Below are positions 26,123-35,885 of a stretch of DNA of 64,000 nucleotides, one piece after another. Numbering within the stretch: the stretch's first letter is position 1; every line of letters begins with the position of its first letter. The notes under the pieces were generated by a model that was not told the origin of the DNA, did not search any database, and saw nothing but the letters and a program-made list of their open reading frames with translations. Source of the stretch: an uncultured Paludibacter sp. (GTDB lineage: Bacteria > Bacteroidota > Bacteroidia > Bacteroidales > Paludibacteraceae); contig CALCBD010000018.1 in NCBI GenBank assembly GCA_937897985.1, forward strand, positions 272,964 through 336,963, written 5' to 3'. A program made the position numbers and the translations under genes.

Positions 26123-27775
26123 TTAATAACCGGGATTTTGAGTAATAGTAGCACTGTTTAATCCGATGGCATCCTGAGGAATCGGACGTAAAATCTTATA
26201 GTTACCATCATTACCTTTCATGGTGGCATCCGACGGAACATCCGGATTATTGGCAGTCACATAACTTACTAACTTACCTGTGCGTTTCAGATCATTCCAG
26301 CGGTTATATTCACCTGCAAATTCGCGGGCACGTTCGTCGAGTACATAGTCGATGGTAGCATTCGCTTCGGTAATAGCAGTAGCGCCTGCTCTGGCACGAA
26401 CCACATTGATATCGTTTTTAGCCTCAGTCAGTTTTCCTCCTAATTTTATATAGGCTTCAGCGCGAATCAGGTAAGTTTCGGCCAGACGGGCAAGGAAAAT
26501 GTCACGCCGGCTTCCGGTGGTGTTGAATGGCTGATCAGGATCCGAGAATTTCTTTATGCAGGGATAATCTTTGTCCAGGTCGTTTTTCTGCCAGTTATCT
26601 GTTCCGGGCCATTTGATGGTAGCTGCCGAACGTTTTGCCGAATTCACTGCTTTCCATGCATCCACATCGGCCTGAGTAGCTCCGGGACGTGGGTAATACA
26701 TTAATACTTCAAGGTCATTACGGGTATCAAATTTCTTGAAATACGAATAATAGCTGCATTTACCGGTCGAAACCGTTCCGTATAACTCCTGCATGAATGT
26801 TCCTGCAAAACGAGTGTCTTTCGGATCGGCAGCAAGTAAGTTGTAAAGTCGCATGGTGGGTTTCAGACGGGTATTCATATAAGGCATTCCATCGCCGGTT
26901 GCACCATCCGAACCACCGAGATATGCGCCATAGAATGAAGCCTGTGAGTTACCTTTCGTTACACTTTCGAGTGAAGTAGCACTGTATTGTACCGAAAACA
27001 AAATTTCGGCGTTTTTTTCATTGCCCGGATAGAAAATTCCGGTTTTACCATCGAACGGCAATGTCAGAGCCTGACCTGCAATTGTTGTTGTGGCATAATC
27101 CACAGCCGACTGGAAATCGGCAGATGAACCAAATGTTTCGTATCCACGTGTGAGATAAACGAGTGATAAATAATGATTAACAACGCGTTTGTTAACACGG
27201 TTGGCAGCTGTAGCCGGAAGTACATCAAGTGCAGCTTTCATTTCGTTGATGATGAAAGTGTACACATCGGCTGCCGGAGTTCTCGGGAAATTAGTCACCG
27301 GTGTAGTGATAACATCGGTTGATAAAGCCACATCTCCGAATTGTTGTACCAGCTGAAAATAATAGAAGGCACGTAAAAAACGAACTTCAGCAATTCTTAC
27401 CGCACTTTGATTGTACTGATTTCCATAATAAATAGCGTCATTACATTTTTTTATGGATTGATATACTGTGCTGTAAAAAGATTTTACTGAATTATCAGCC
27501 GGTGTCAGGTTTTGGTAGTTGCCCAATCCCTGTGAAACTAATCCGGCACGACCAATTTTAAATAAATCGGTACCTGCTACGAACATTTCAATATTATCAC
27601 CATACACATCGCGCAATGTTGAATAGCAGGCATTGATCAGCGATTCATAACCGGAAGCCGTTTTGTAAAACGTTGCTGCGTCGGGGTTCGATTTATTTGT
27701 TTCAGTGAGAAAGTCGGAACATCCTGCCAACATTATAGCTGAAACAAAAGTGAATATATATATTATTTTTTTCAT
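26123..27775 (-). CDS. SusD/RagB-family glycan-binding lipoprotein
   Basis: 550 residues. A lipoprotein signal with lipobox LAGC (Cys19) is followed by the SusD-type opening SDFLTETNKSNPDAATFY, helical TPR-like repeats (FLRAFYYFQLVQQFGD) and the conserved C-terminal LIRAEAYIKLG and DERAREFAGEYNRWNDLKRTG segments. SusD proteins sit on the outer surface as a lid on their SusC partner and capture oligosaccharides. It follows susC by 30 bases and ends at a strong terminator. By context the ligand is a pectic glycan. Confidence 0.95.
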   Translation of the reverse strand: MKKIIYIFTFVSAIMLAGCSDFLTETNKSNPDAATFYKTASGYESLINACYSTLRDVYGDNIEMFVAGTDLFKIGRAGLVSQGLGNYQNLTPADNSVKSFYSTVYQSIKKCNDAIYYGNQYNQSAVRIAEVRFLRAFYYFQLVQQFGDVALSTDVITTPVTNFPRTPAADVYTFIINEMKAALDVLPATAANRVNKRVVNHYLSLVYLTRGYETFGSSADFQSAVDYATTTIAGQALTLPFDGKTGIFYPGNEKNAEILFSVQYSATSLESVTKGNSQASFYGAYLGGSDGATGDGMPYMNTRLKPTMRLYNLLAADPKDTRFAGTFMQELYGTVSTGKCSYYSYFKKFDTRNDLEVLMYYPRPGATQADVDAWKAVNSAKRSAATIKWPGTDNWQKNDLDKDYPCIKKFSDPDQPFNTTGSRRDIFLARLAETYLIRAEAYIKLGGKLTEAKNDINVVRARAGATAITEANATIDYVLDERAREFAGEYNRWNDLKRTGKLVSYVTANNPDVPSDATMKGNDGNYKILRPIPQDAIGLNSATITQNPGY

Positions 27776-27805
27776 TTTTAAATTTTTATTTAATAGTTTC
27801 GACGA

Positions 27806-30800
27806 TTAAAATTTAACATTAGCACCAAACTGATAGGTTACAGTTGCAGGACCGTTGTCTTTGCCCATTGAAGCGCCGGCCCATTCGGGGTCAAATCCGG
27901 CATAACTACTGAAAACGAATGGATTAAGTACGTTGCAGTAAATACGCAGATTGGAAATTCCAACTGATTTTATAATTGATTTCGGAAGGGTGTAACCCAC
28001 TGAAATATTTCTGATTTTAAGATATGAAGCATCTACCCATGAACCCGGCATATCATTGGCGGTTTCTTTTGCAGTGTGCCAGTACGGACCACAATTGGCT
28101 TTTGTACCGTTATCAGTATAAACCATTGGTCGTGACTGATTGTTGATTGCAGTTTGTTGTACATAGAATGAGCCATCATCAGCAAGCATATAAGTGCCTG
28201 CAGGTACATAATATTCCATTCTTAATTTCTGACGGCCACGATCGTTGTAATTGGTGAATTCTTCGATGAAAGGAGAAAATACCGTCATACCCTGAGCTGT
28301 GTAAAGATTCATCGAAAAATCAATTCCCCTGAATGAAAGATTTGTGCTTAAACCGGCTGTCCACGAAGGATCAGAATGACCCTGTATGCGGCGGTCGTTG
28401 GCATCGATGCCGTTTCCATCAAAGTCTTTAATTTTCGCCTGACCTTCGCGGGCGATGAAATTACCTGCTGAGTTTACTGCGCGCAGGTCTTTGTTTGCTT
28501 TTGCAGTTTGTAAATCTTCAGGAGTCCAGATACCATCATAAACGTAACCATATATAGAATTAATGCTTTCACCTACCATCCATTTTTGTGTGTTGCTGTT
28601 GATAAATACATAACCTTTGGTAGTATTTCCAAACAGATTCACTATTTCATTTTTGTTTGCTGTAAATGAACCGCTTATGTTCCATTTGAAATCTTTTCCG
28701 TTGATTACAACAGTATTCAGCGATACTTCCACACCTTTGTTGAGTACCGAACCCAGGTTGTCGGTCATGGTACCTGCACCCGATTCGAGTGGTAAGGTGC
28801 GTTTTTGTAAAAGTCCTGACGATAAACGATTATACAAATCAACACTCAAATCAATTCTGTTGTTCAGCAATCCGAAATCGGCACCAAAGTTGATTTCGCG
28901 TGTTTTTTCCCATGTCAGAGCCTGACTTACCAGCGAACCCGGACCCACACCTAAGGCATTGGTGGTGCCAAAGTTATAATAAGTACTCTGATTGGCAAGT
29001 ATTTGAGTTAAATACGGGTCTATATTGTTGTTCCCGGTATAACCTAAACTTCCTCGGATTTTCAGATTTGATAAAACGCTTTTTGCTGATTCCATGAATG
29101 ATTCTTCGCTCATTCTCCATGCAACTGAAGCAGATGGGAAAGTTTTCCACTTATGTCCATCGGCCAATTTGGAAGAACCATCCGAACGAACTGTTACAGT
29201 AGCCAGGTATTTACCTTTATAGGCATAATTGGCTCTTGCGGCTACCGACACCATCATCGATTCAGTATATACACTTGTAAGTTTTGTGTTGGCGGTGTTA
29301 GTAGCTGTACCTAAGTTATACCATTTGTAATTGTAATTGTAACCTGCGGTGTTGATGGTATAAAGTTCTGAATTATCACCGTAAACACTGTGCAAGCCCA
29401 TTACTTCGAGATTGTGGTCGCTACCCAGATCAAATTTATAATTTACCTGATTGTCCCACGTATAATTGAAATAAGTAAAATTGTCCACATTGGCTTTTGC
29501 ATCACTTTCAACTGCGGATGTCAACGGGTTGTCGTAATTACCTTCAGTTAGTACGCTCTTGTACAATCCTTTGCGGTAAGTGGTAAAACTTGGTGAAAGT
29601 GTGGTTTTGAAAATTAAATTTTTAACCGGCGAAAATTGAAGGAAAGCACTTCCCAATGCTACAATTTTGTTGGTGTTGTTGGATGTATTGGCTAAATCAA
29701 TCAATGGATTAATTGAAGATGTAAAACCTCCGCTACCGATTGAATTAGGGAAAATGGCATTGTTATTCGCATCCAGTAATGTTTCGGTGGTTTTACCCGG
29801 CACTACTATTATATCACCTTCGAGGTGGTTTTTTGAAGCATCTAATTTACCTTCGGCATAAGCAGCTGTAATTGGAGCCATACGGAATGCACTTAACATT
29901 GCATTATCACTTCCGGTTTCCTGATTTGAATAAGCAGTGTTGATGTTAAATCCTGCCGACCATTTGTCGTTAATTTTTGCATTGACACTTCCCTTGAGGT
30001 TGTACCTTTTATAGGAGTCATTCACAAAAACACCTTTTTCGTCCTGATAACCAACACCGACTACATAAGCTATGTCTTTGTTACCTCCCGAAATATCGAT
30101 GTAATGATTTTGCTGAACTCCCTGTTGTGAAACCAATCCGACCCAGTCGGTTGAAGTGTTGCTTAAATACCTGTCGAGCAACCATTGACTACCACCGAAT
30201 GAACCGTTGGCATACACCTGTTGAAGACCTTTACCATCACCTAAATCACGTAACTGTACTCCACCCATCCACACGTTTTTAAGGTCGGCAGTGGCAATTT
30301 CGATTTTACCATCATTGTTTGTGTCGGATGTGTACTGGTAATTGAGAATACGGTATTTCATCCAGTCGCGGGTATCCATAAAGTCGGGCATACGGGCGAT
30401 ATTGGTGATACCGTAATATCCATCATACGAAATCGCCGTTTTGGAAGACTGCTGTACGCTCTTTCCGGATTTTGTCTGAACGATGACAACCCCGTTTGAA
30501 CCACGCGAACCATAAATGGCTGTAGAGGAAGCATCTTTTAAAATATCGATTTTTTCGATGTCCTGAGGATTTAAAAAGTCGATGTTTGAAGTAATTACGC
30601 CATCAACCACATACAGCGGAGCTGTATTTCCCGAAACAGAGTTTTGACCACGAACAATGATATCAAATGCTGCTCCTGAACGTGAGGATTTTTGCTGTAC
30701 CTGAACACCCGGTACCGAGCCCTGCATTGCGCTGATTACATTGGTAGTTCCCTGTTCGGTAATTTTTCCTGCATTTACACTCGATACAGCACCCGTTAAA

Positions 30801-31162
30801 TCGGACTTTCGAACGGTACCATAACCAACTACCACCACTTCGTCGAGATTTTTGGTTTCGTCCATCAAAGTTACATTAATAACCGACGCTGTAATCTCAA
30901 GTTCTCTGGTTACCATTCCCACATACGAAACAACAAGTGTTTTTGCGTTTTGTGGTACGGCAAGACTGTACGAACCATTGAAATTGGTGACTGTTCCGAT
31001 GGTTGTTCCCTTAACAAGAACCGAAGCACCAATAATTGACTCTCCCGTGGCATCTTTCACCACTCCCGTAATTGTTTTTGTTTGTGCCCATATCATGGTT
31101 TGAAATGACAGAGCTAAAACGACAAATAAAACATGTTTCAGAATTGAACTGTTTTTCTTCAT
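27806..31162 (-). CDS. SusC/RagA-family TonB-dependent transporter
   Basis: 1118 residues. Signal peptide, then a carboxypeptidase-regulatory-like domain (~28-110; ITGVVKDATGESIIGASV), a TonB-box-like and plug region starting DEVVVVGYGTVRKSDLTGAV, and a 22-strand outer-membrane barrel ending in VTYQFGANVKF. It imports oligosaccharides with its SusD partner. The gene is divergent from the PL9 lyase, with a 280-base AT-rich spacer that should hold promoters for both, although no full TAnnTTTG box was found for susC. The hybrid sensor at 16.9-21.3 kb is the likely regulator. Confidence 0.97.
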   Translation of the reverse strand: MKKNSSILKHVLFVVLALSFQTMIWAQTKTITGVVKDATGESIIGASVLVKGTTIGTVTNFNGSYSLAVPQNAKTLVVSYVGMVTRELEITASVINVTLMDETKNLDEVVVVGYGTVRKSDLTGAVSSVNAGKITEQGTTNVISAMQGSVPGVQVQQKSSRSGAAFDIIVRGQNSVSGNTAPLYVVDGVITSNIDFLNPQDIEKIDILKDASSTAIYGSRGSNGVVIVQTKSGKSVQQSSKTAISYDGYYGITNIARMPDFMDTRDWMKYRILNYQYTSDTNNDGKIEIATADLKNVWMGGVQLRDLGDGKGLQQVYANGSFGGSQWLLDRYLSNTSTDWVGLVSQQGVQQNHYIDISGGNKDIAYVVGVGYQDEKGVFVNDSYKRYNLKGSVNAKINDKWSAGFNINTAYSNQETGSDNAMLSAFRMAPITAAYAEGKLDASKNHLEGDIIVVPGKTTETLLDANNNAIFPNSIGSGGFTSSINPLIDLANTSNNTNKIVALGSAFLQFSPVKNLIFKTTLSPSFTTYRKGLYKSVLTEGNYDNPLTSAVESDAKANVDNFTYFNYTWDNQVNYKFDLGSDHNLEVMGLHSVYGDNSELYTINTAGYNYNYKWYNLGTATNTANTKLTSVYTESMMVSVAARANYAYKGKYLATVTVRSDGSSKLADGHKWKTFPSASVAWRMSEESFMESAKSVLSNLKIRGSLGYTGNNNIDPYLTQILANQSTYYNFGTTNALGVGPGSLVSQALTWEKTREINFGADFGLLNNRIDLSVDLYNRLSSGLLQKRTLPLESGAGTMTDNLGSVLNKGVEVSLNTVVINGKDFKWNISGSFTANKNEIVNLFGNTTKGYVFINSNTQKWMVGESINSIYGYVYDGIWTPEDLQTAKANKDLRAVNSAGNFIAREGQAKIKDFDGNGIDANDRRIQGHSDPSWTAGLSTNLSFRGIDFSMNLYTAQGMTVFSPFIEEFTNYNDRGRQKLRMEYYVPAGTYMLADDGSFYVQQTAINNQSRPMVYTDNGTKANCGPYWHTAKETANDMPGSWVDASYLKIRNISVGYTLPKSIIKSVGISNLRIYCNVLNPFVFSSYAGFDPEWAGASMGKDNGPATVTYQFGANVKF

Positions 31163-31442
31163 TTTGTGATTAGAATTAAGTGTTATTTAATATGTTTTTT
31201 TGAAAAAAAATACGCTGCTAAATTACTTTGTATCTCAAAATTCAGTGGTTAAATTTTGACCGAAAATGTGGATAAATTGACATTTATTTCATTTTTTATA
31301 TTTACTTTTAAATTCGTAATTCTGTGTTAATTTTCCTGAATCAAAGGCTTTTAAATTAATTCTCCACTTTTTTAGCGGATTTATCCACATTTGTTTCATC
31401 CAAATGCATTTATTTTGCACCTTCAACTGAAAGAAATATTGA

Positions 31443-32993
31443 ATGAAAAAGTTAAACATCTTATTATTGTTAATTATTTTAGCAGTCAACCCCGGTAACT
31501 CCAAAAATTATTTTGTGGCTGTGACCGGAACTTCCGGTAGTGCCGGTACCATCATTTCTCCTTACGATTTTAATACAGCAGTTTCAAAAACTGTAGCCGG
31601 CGATACAGTCTTCATCAGAGGGGGTATGTATAGTTACAGTTCTTCAGTAACCATTTCAAAAAGTGGTTCTGCTTTATCGTACATACATTTGGTAGCCTAT
31701 TCAGCTGAAATTCCGGTTTTCGATTTCCGAAATCAGGTTTACGGAAGTAATAGCATCGGTATTAAATTGTCAGGAAATTACGTTCATATAAAGGGAATTA
31801 CAGTGCAGGGTGCCGGCGATAACGGTATGCAGGTGACCGGAAGTTATAATTATGTCGAAAATTGTACTTTCAGATGGAACTGTGACTCAGGTTTACAAAT
31901 GAAAACCGGTTCGAATAACCTGATTGTCAATTGCGATTCGTATGAGAATTTTGATTATGAATCGGGAGGCACAAGCAGTCCTGATTACGGAGGGAATGCT
32001 GATGGTTTCGCTGATAAGCAGTATTCAAACACCGGAACCAATACCTATAAAAAGTGCCGCTCGTGGCGGAACAGCGACGATGGTTGGGATAGTTACGAAA
32101 AAATCGGAAACACAGTTTACGACAGTTGCTGGTGTTATGCTATGTCGCCTTCGACTTTTGATATGACCGATCATATACGTTTTAAAACCGATAGTGCATC
32201 CTGGTTTTATCAATTCAAAAATAGTTCAGGAAGATATGTAATTAAAAACTACGGGAATGGAAATGGGTTCAAATTAGGTGGTAATTATACCGCTAATAAT
32301 GCCACTTTACACAATTGTGTGGCTGTTGGTAATCCTACAAAAGGCTTCGATCAGAACAACAATAACGGAACCATGACCCTGTATAATTGTACAAGTTACA
32401 ATAACAAAACAAATTACGGCTTTTCGAACAGTAGTTACGGAACTCTGATCATTAAAAACTGTGCTTCACTCACAAGTGCCGGCTCAAATTCTTTCAGTAC
32501 AAAAACCGTAACACAGGCATTCAATTCATGGAATTCGGGTTTTTCATGTTCTGCTTCCGATTTTGTAAGTCTGGATTATACCCAATTACTCAATCCCCGC
32601 CAAAACGACGGTTCATTGCCCGAAATCAGTTTTCTGCATTTAACTCCCTCAGCTGCAATGATTGATAAAGGTATAAATCTTGGATTGCCCTTTAGCGGTA
32701 CAGCACCCGACCTGGGAGCTTTTGAATACTATGCCCCTACAGCCACACATGACCTTTCGGAAAATAATTCTGATTGTAAAATCAGCTACTCAGACACAAA
32801 TAAAAGCATTTTGATAGAGGGAAAACCCGGTCTGGTGGGGATTTATTCATTGACCGGAGTAAATCTTTACTCCATACATGCTGATTCAGAATCAGTTTCT
32901 GTTTCGACCGACCGGATTGCAAAAAGTATTGTATTGGTCAGAGTTGTCAGCACAGACGGCAAAGTTTTAGTTAAAAAGGTTCAGGTCAATTAA
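31443..32993 (+). CDS. PL9-type pectate lyase with T9SS sorting domain
   Basis: 516 residues. Signal peptide, then a right-handed parallel beta-helix (~25-400) with repeated NYVENCTF/NLIVNCDS-type coils. The segments GGNADGFADK and CRSWRNSDDGWDSYE match family PL9, where Asp residues bind calcium and a Lys acts as base in beta-elimination of polygalacturonate. A DLGAFEY motif closes the helix, and the last ~80 residues are a T9SS sorting domain (GIYSLTGVNLYSI, then VLVRVVSTDGKVLVKKVQV). The enzyme should be released or anchored outside the cell. It is divergent from susC and gives the locus its pectin signature. Confidence 0.88.
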   Translation: MKKLNILLLLIILAVNPGNSKNYFVAVTGTSGSAGTIISPYDFNTAVSKTVAGDTVFIRGGMYSYSSSVTISKSGSALSYIHLVAYSAEIPVFDFRNQVYGSNSIGIKLSGNYVHIKGITVQGAGDNGMQVTGSYNYVENCTFRWNCDSGLQMKTGSNNLIVNCDSYENFDYESGGTSSPDYGGNADGFADKQYSNTGTNTYKKCRSWRNSDDGWDSYEKIGNTVYDSCWCYAMSPSTFDMTDHIRFKTDSASWFYQFKNSSGRYVIKNYGNGNGFKLGGNYTANNATLHNCVAVGNPTKGFDQNNNNGTMTLYNCTSYNNKTNYGFSNSSYGTLIIKNCASLTSAGSNSFSTKTVTQAFNSWNSGFSCSASDFVSLDYTQLLNPRQNDGSLPEISFLHLTPSAAMIDKGINLGLPFSGTAPDLGAFEYYAPTATHDLSENNSDCKISYSDTNKSILIEGKPGLVGIYSLTGVNLYSIHADSESVSVSTDRIAKSIVLVRVVSTDGKVLVKKVQVN

Positions 32994-33134
32994 TCCGGTA
33001 TTCAGATTATTCCAAAAAAAAAGAATTTTGATATTAGTCTGGAAAACAGTTTTATAAGCAATTTATATTCAGGTAAAATCAACAAATGTACATCTTCAAT
33101 TAAGGAAAAATTTCTTTAATTGAAGATAAATTTG

Positions 33135-33142
33135 TATCTTTG
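33135..33142 (+). promoter_or_regulatory. -7 promoter element for the [FeFe]-hydrogenase gene
   Basis: TATCTTTG, followed by CAG, 28 bases before the ATG at 33171. Its position rules out a longer open frame that begins upstream of the promoter. Confidence 0.65.
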
Positions 33143-33170
33143 CAGTCCCAAACGTAAAGACTATAAAACG

Positions 33171-34595
33171 ATGGCATTTGTAAATAACACCATGATAGTT
33201 CGGCGTGAACTCATGTCCAAACTGATTTCGTTGTACAAAGAAGAAAAACTGGTCGAAGAGATTGACCGCATTCCGCTACGAATGTCACCCAAAAATGCAC
33301 AGGCACGTGGCAGATGTTGTATTCACAAGGAAAGGGCTGTACTCAAATACAAGATGTTGCCAATTCTCGGATACAGTATTGACGAAGAAGAGGATGAACT
33401 GACACCGCTTTCGGATTATGCTGCGCGTGCCATTCAGCGCAACAAAACCAGCAATTCCATACTTACCGTAGTAGACGAAGCTTGTACTGCATGTGTGAAA
33501 ACCAATTACGTAGTTACCAATCTTTGTAAAGGATGTGTTGCGCGTTCGTGTTACATGAACTGCCCGAAGGATGCCATCACTTTTGCCGAAAACGGACAAG
33601 CACATATCAATCATTCCAAATGTATTAACTGTGGCATCTGCAAAGAGGCATGTATGTATCATTCAATAGTTTACATTCCGGTTCCCTGTGAAGAAGTATG
33701 TCCAGTAAAAGCAATTACCAAAGATGAAAACGGTATAGAACACATTGATGAATCGAAGTGTATTTATTGCGGTAAATGTATCAATGCCTGTCCTTTTGGC
33801 TCAATTTACGAAATTTCGCAGGTGTTTGATATTCTCGCTGCATTAAAACGCGGTGAAAAAATGATAGCTATCATGGCACCTTCCATAATGTCACAGTTTA
33901 ACAACCCGATCGAAGAAATTGCTGCAGCAGTCGAGAAAATAGGTTTTACCGAAGCCATCGAAGTTGCTCATGGAGCGATGGAAACTACCCGCAGAGAAGG
34001 TGCTGAACTTGAGGAAAAACTGGAAGCCGGTCAGCAATTCATGACTACTTCATGTTGTCCATCGTATATTGAGCTGGTCAACAAGCATCTACAGGAGCTG
34101 AAACCTTTTGTCTCTCATACAGGTTCGCCAATGTACTACACCATCGAATTAGCAAAACAGAAGTATCCCGACGCGAAAATCGTTTTTATAGGGCCGTGTG
34201 TGGGCAAACGCAAAGAGGTAATGGATCATCCGGATATTGATTATGTACTTACCTTTGAGGAAATTGATACTTTGTTCAACGGATTATCCATTGAATTAGA
34301 ACCATCAACAGTTCAGAGGGATATTGCTCCGCTTTCGGGACGAGGATTTGCCCGTGCCGGAGGTGTAATTGAGGCTGTAAAAACAATGTATCCCAAACTG
34401 GGAGTAAATCCTGTTTCGGTTGCTAATCTGAATAAAAAGAACATTGCTTTGCTGAGGGCTTATGCCAAAGGTAAAGCACCCGGAAATTTTATTGAAGTGA
34501 TGGCCTGTGAAGGAGGCTGTATATCAGGTCCCTGTGCGAAAGTCGACTATTCGCAGGCTCAGAAGATTTTCAGAAAATCAATGGGAGAAGTTTAG
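33171..34595 (+). CDS. Atypical [FeFe]-hydrogenase with ferredoxin-like domain
   Basis: 474 residues from ATG 33171. An N-terminal helical region with a few cysteines is followed by 4Fe-4S motifs (CVARSCYMNCPKDAI, CINCGICKEACMYH, CIYCGKCINACPFG) at ~120-210, then the H-cluster domain. The three H-cluster signatures are TSCCPSY, GPCVGKRKE and EVMACEGGCISGPC; the second has Gly where standard enzymes have Met (MPCxxK), and the last lacks GGG. As I recall the published grouping, this fits the less-studied group B enzymes of anaerobes. No HydE/F/G maturases or partner subunits are in the window. Hydrogen evolution or sensing is possible; the family fold is secure but the activity is not. Confidence 0.88.
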   Translation: MAFVNNTMIVRRELMSKLISLYKEEKLVEEIDRIPLRMSPKNAQARGRCCIHKERAVLKYKMLPILGYSIDEEEDELTPLSDYAARAIQRNKTSNSILTVVDEACTACVKTNYVVTNLCKGCVARSCYMNCPKDAITFAENGQAHINHSKCINCGICKEACMYHSIVYIPVPCEEVCPVKAITKDENGIEHIDESKCIYCGKCINACPFGSIYEISQVFDILAALKRGEKMIAIMAPSIMSQFNNPIEEIAAAVEKIGFTEAIEVAHGAMETTRREGAELEEKLEAGQQFMTTSCCPSYIELVNKHLQELKPFVSHTGSPMYYTIELAKQKYPDAKIVFIGPCVGKRKEVMDHPDIDYVLTFEEIDTLFNGLSIELEPSTVQRDIAPLSGRGFARAGGVIEAVKTMYPKLGVNPVSVANLNKKNIALLRAYAKGKAPGNFIEVMACEGGCISGPCAKVDYSQAQKIFRKSMGEV

Positions 34596-34615
34596 AAGTG
34601 GAAATTGATTAATTG

Positions 34616-34660
34616 TATTCAAAATAATTACTGAAATTTAATCAGCGATTATTTTGAATA
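34616..34660. terminator. Inverted repeat between convergent hydrogenase and Nudix genes
   Basis: A perfect 13-bp inverted repeat TATTCAAAATAAT / ATTATTTTGAATA (34616-34628, 34648-34660) with a 19-base loop. It overlaps the Nudix stop codon. It is AT-rich, so it is only a moderate terminator candidate for either strand. Confidence 0.5.
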
Positions 34661-35800
34661 TGCGTTCAGCACAGTTTCTTTCAGGCTGCATTTACAATCA
34701 CAGCTACCCGGGTCGAGCAGACCGCTCCTTTTAAGTACTTCAAATTCGGTAAGGAAGTTTTCGGTAAAAATTCCTGTTCCGGTATTTTCTTCAATTTGTT
34801 TTACTGTCCACCATTTTGCGCTGTCAATATATTCCGGATTAAGCTGAAATTCGGGTAATTTACAGGCTACAAATAAGAAAGCGTAGTGAAATTCATCGGG
34901 TGTTTCATGTGTATAATTTGACAAAAAGATGGGTTTCAGAGTTTTAATACCATATCTTTCATTTACTGTTCGTGAAATGCATTGTTCTACAGTTTCATTA
35001 ACTCTTACGTGGTTGGAAATGGCTGTATCCCAGTAACCCGGAAAAAACGTATCCTGACGACATCTTTTCTGAAGAAAAATCCGGTTATTTTCAATAAGCA
35101 TAACCCTGATTACGGGATGAATATATTTTTTTTCCTCCTGCAGGCTGATTTTGCTGTGGATTGAACCTATCATTTTCCCATTTTCATTCAGAATTGGCCA
35201 CCATTCTTCTTTGAGTAAATGTACCCTGATGATGGTAACTCTGATCAACTCGTAAAAAACCACAAAGAAAAACAGGGTTAAATAGGCATCATGAACAAAA
35301 TTCAAAGCATTTTCACGTTTCGGAACAGGCAAAATCTGCAGCATAGTATTAATGCTGATATAGACGAAAATAAGTGCCGTTAAAATCTTAATCATTCTGA
35401 ACAATTCGTTCAGATTGTTGATCATGGGTGGCAGCTTTTTTTCAAACGAGTAAATGAAAGTTTCAATTTTCTTTCGAAAAAGCAGTGACAGTACAAAAAC
35501 AAATAATACCAGGAATTCTAATGCTGTATTACCGATTATTTCAGGAAGTTTATCGACAGGTACTATTGAGATAATACCACCAACCAAAAATACAATTAAA
35601 CTCGAGAATACAAACCAGTCAAGAATTTTCCGGTAAAAGAAATGGATATACACCAGAAGAATAAAATTTACCGGCAAAGTAACCAGCCATGCTTGTTTTA
35701 ATCCCCAAAAATCATTTACCACCATGAAAACCATCAATGGCAGAAAATGCAGTATCGGATTAAAAAAAGATTCGTTAATTTGCTTTCTCAGTGCTTTCAT
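34649..35800 (-). CDS. Membrane protein with C-terminal IPP-isomerase-like Nudix domain
   Basis: 383 residues. The first ~190 residues hold five to seven hydrophobic helices; residues ~225-360 are a Nudix fold. The segment FFPGYWDTAISNHVRVNE, followed by TVEQCISRTVNERYGI, resembles isopentenyl-diphosphate isomerase more than other Nudix enzymes, but the Nudix box is degenerate: the opening Gly is Asn, and within REUXEE the first Glu is Thr and the last is Arg. A short Cys-rich tail (CDCKC) ends the protein. It may be a membrane-tethered hydrolase or isomerase, or a non-catalytic binding domain. It is convergent with the hydrogenase; the upstream ribE is 85 bases away. Confidence 0.75.
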   Translation of the reverse strand: MKALRKQINESFFNPILHFLPLMVFMVVNDFWGLKQAWLVTLPVNFILLVYIHFFYRKILDWFVFSSLIVFLVGGIISIVPVDKLPEIIGNTALEFLVLFVFVLSLLFRKKIETFIYSFEKKLPPMINNLNELFRMIKILTALIFVYISINTMLQILPVPKRENALNFVHDAYLTLFFFVVFYELIRVTIIRVHLLKEEWWPILNENGKMIGSIHSKISLQEEKKYIHPVIRVMLIENNRIFLQKRCRQDTFFPGYWDTAISNHVRVNETVEQCISRTVNERYGIKTLKPIFLSNYTHETPDEFHYAFLFVACKLPEFQLNPEYIDSAKWWTVKQIEENTGTGIFTENFLTEFEVLKRSGLLDPGSCDCKCSLKETVLNAYSK

Positions 35801-35885
35801 AAATAAATTCTCTGTTGCTCACACTCTAACAACAATAATTGCTTTTATGTTTTACAAAGCTGCTGAAATTTTTTTACCGGTTCAT

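Noticed and set aside
28617..31103. Several plus-strand frames opposite susC
   Set aside because: All are shadows of the intact SusC gene.
33120..33170. A longer start for the [FeFe]-hydrogenase
   Set aside because: The extension contains the TATCTTTG promoter box; the family core begins at the ATG at 33171.
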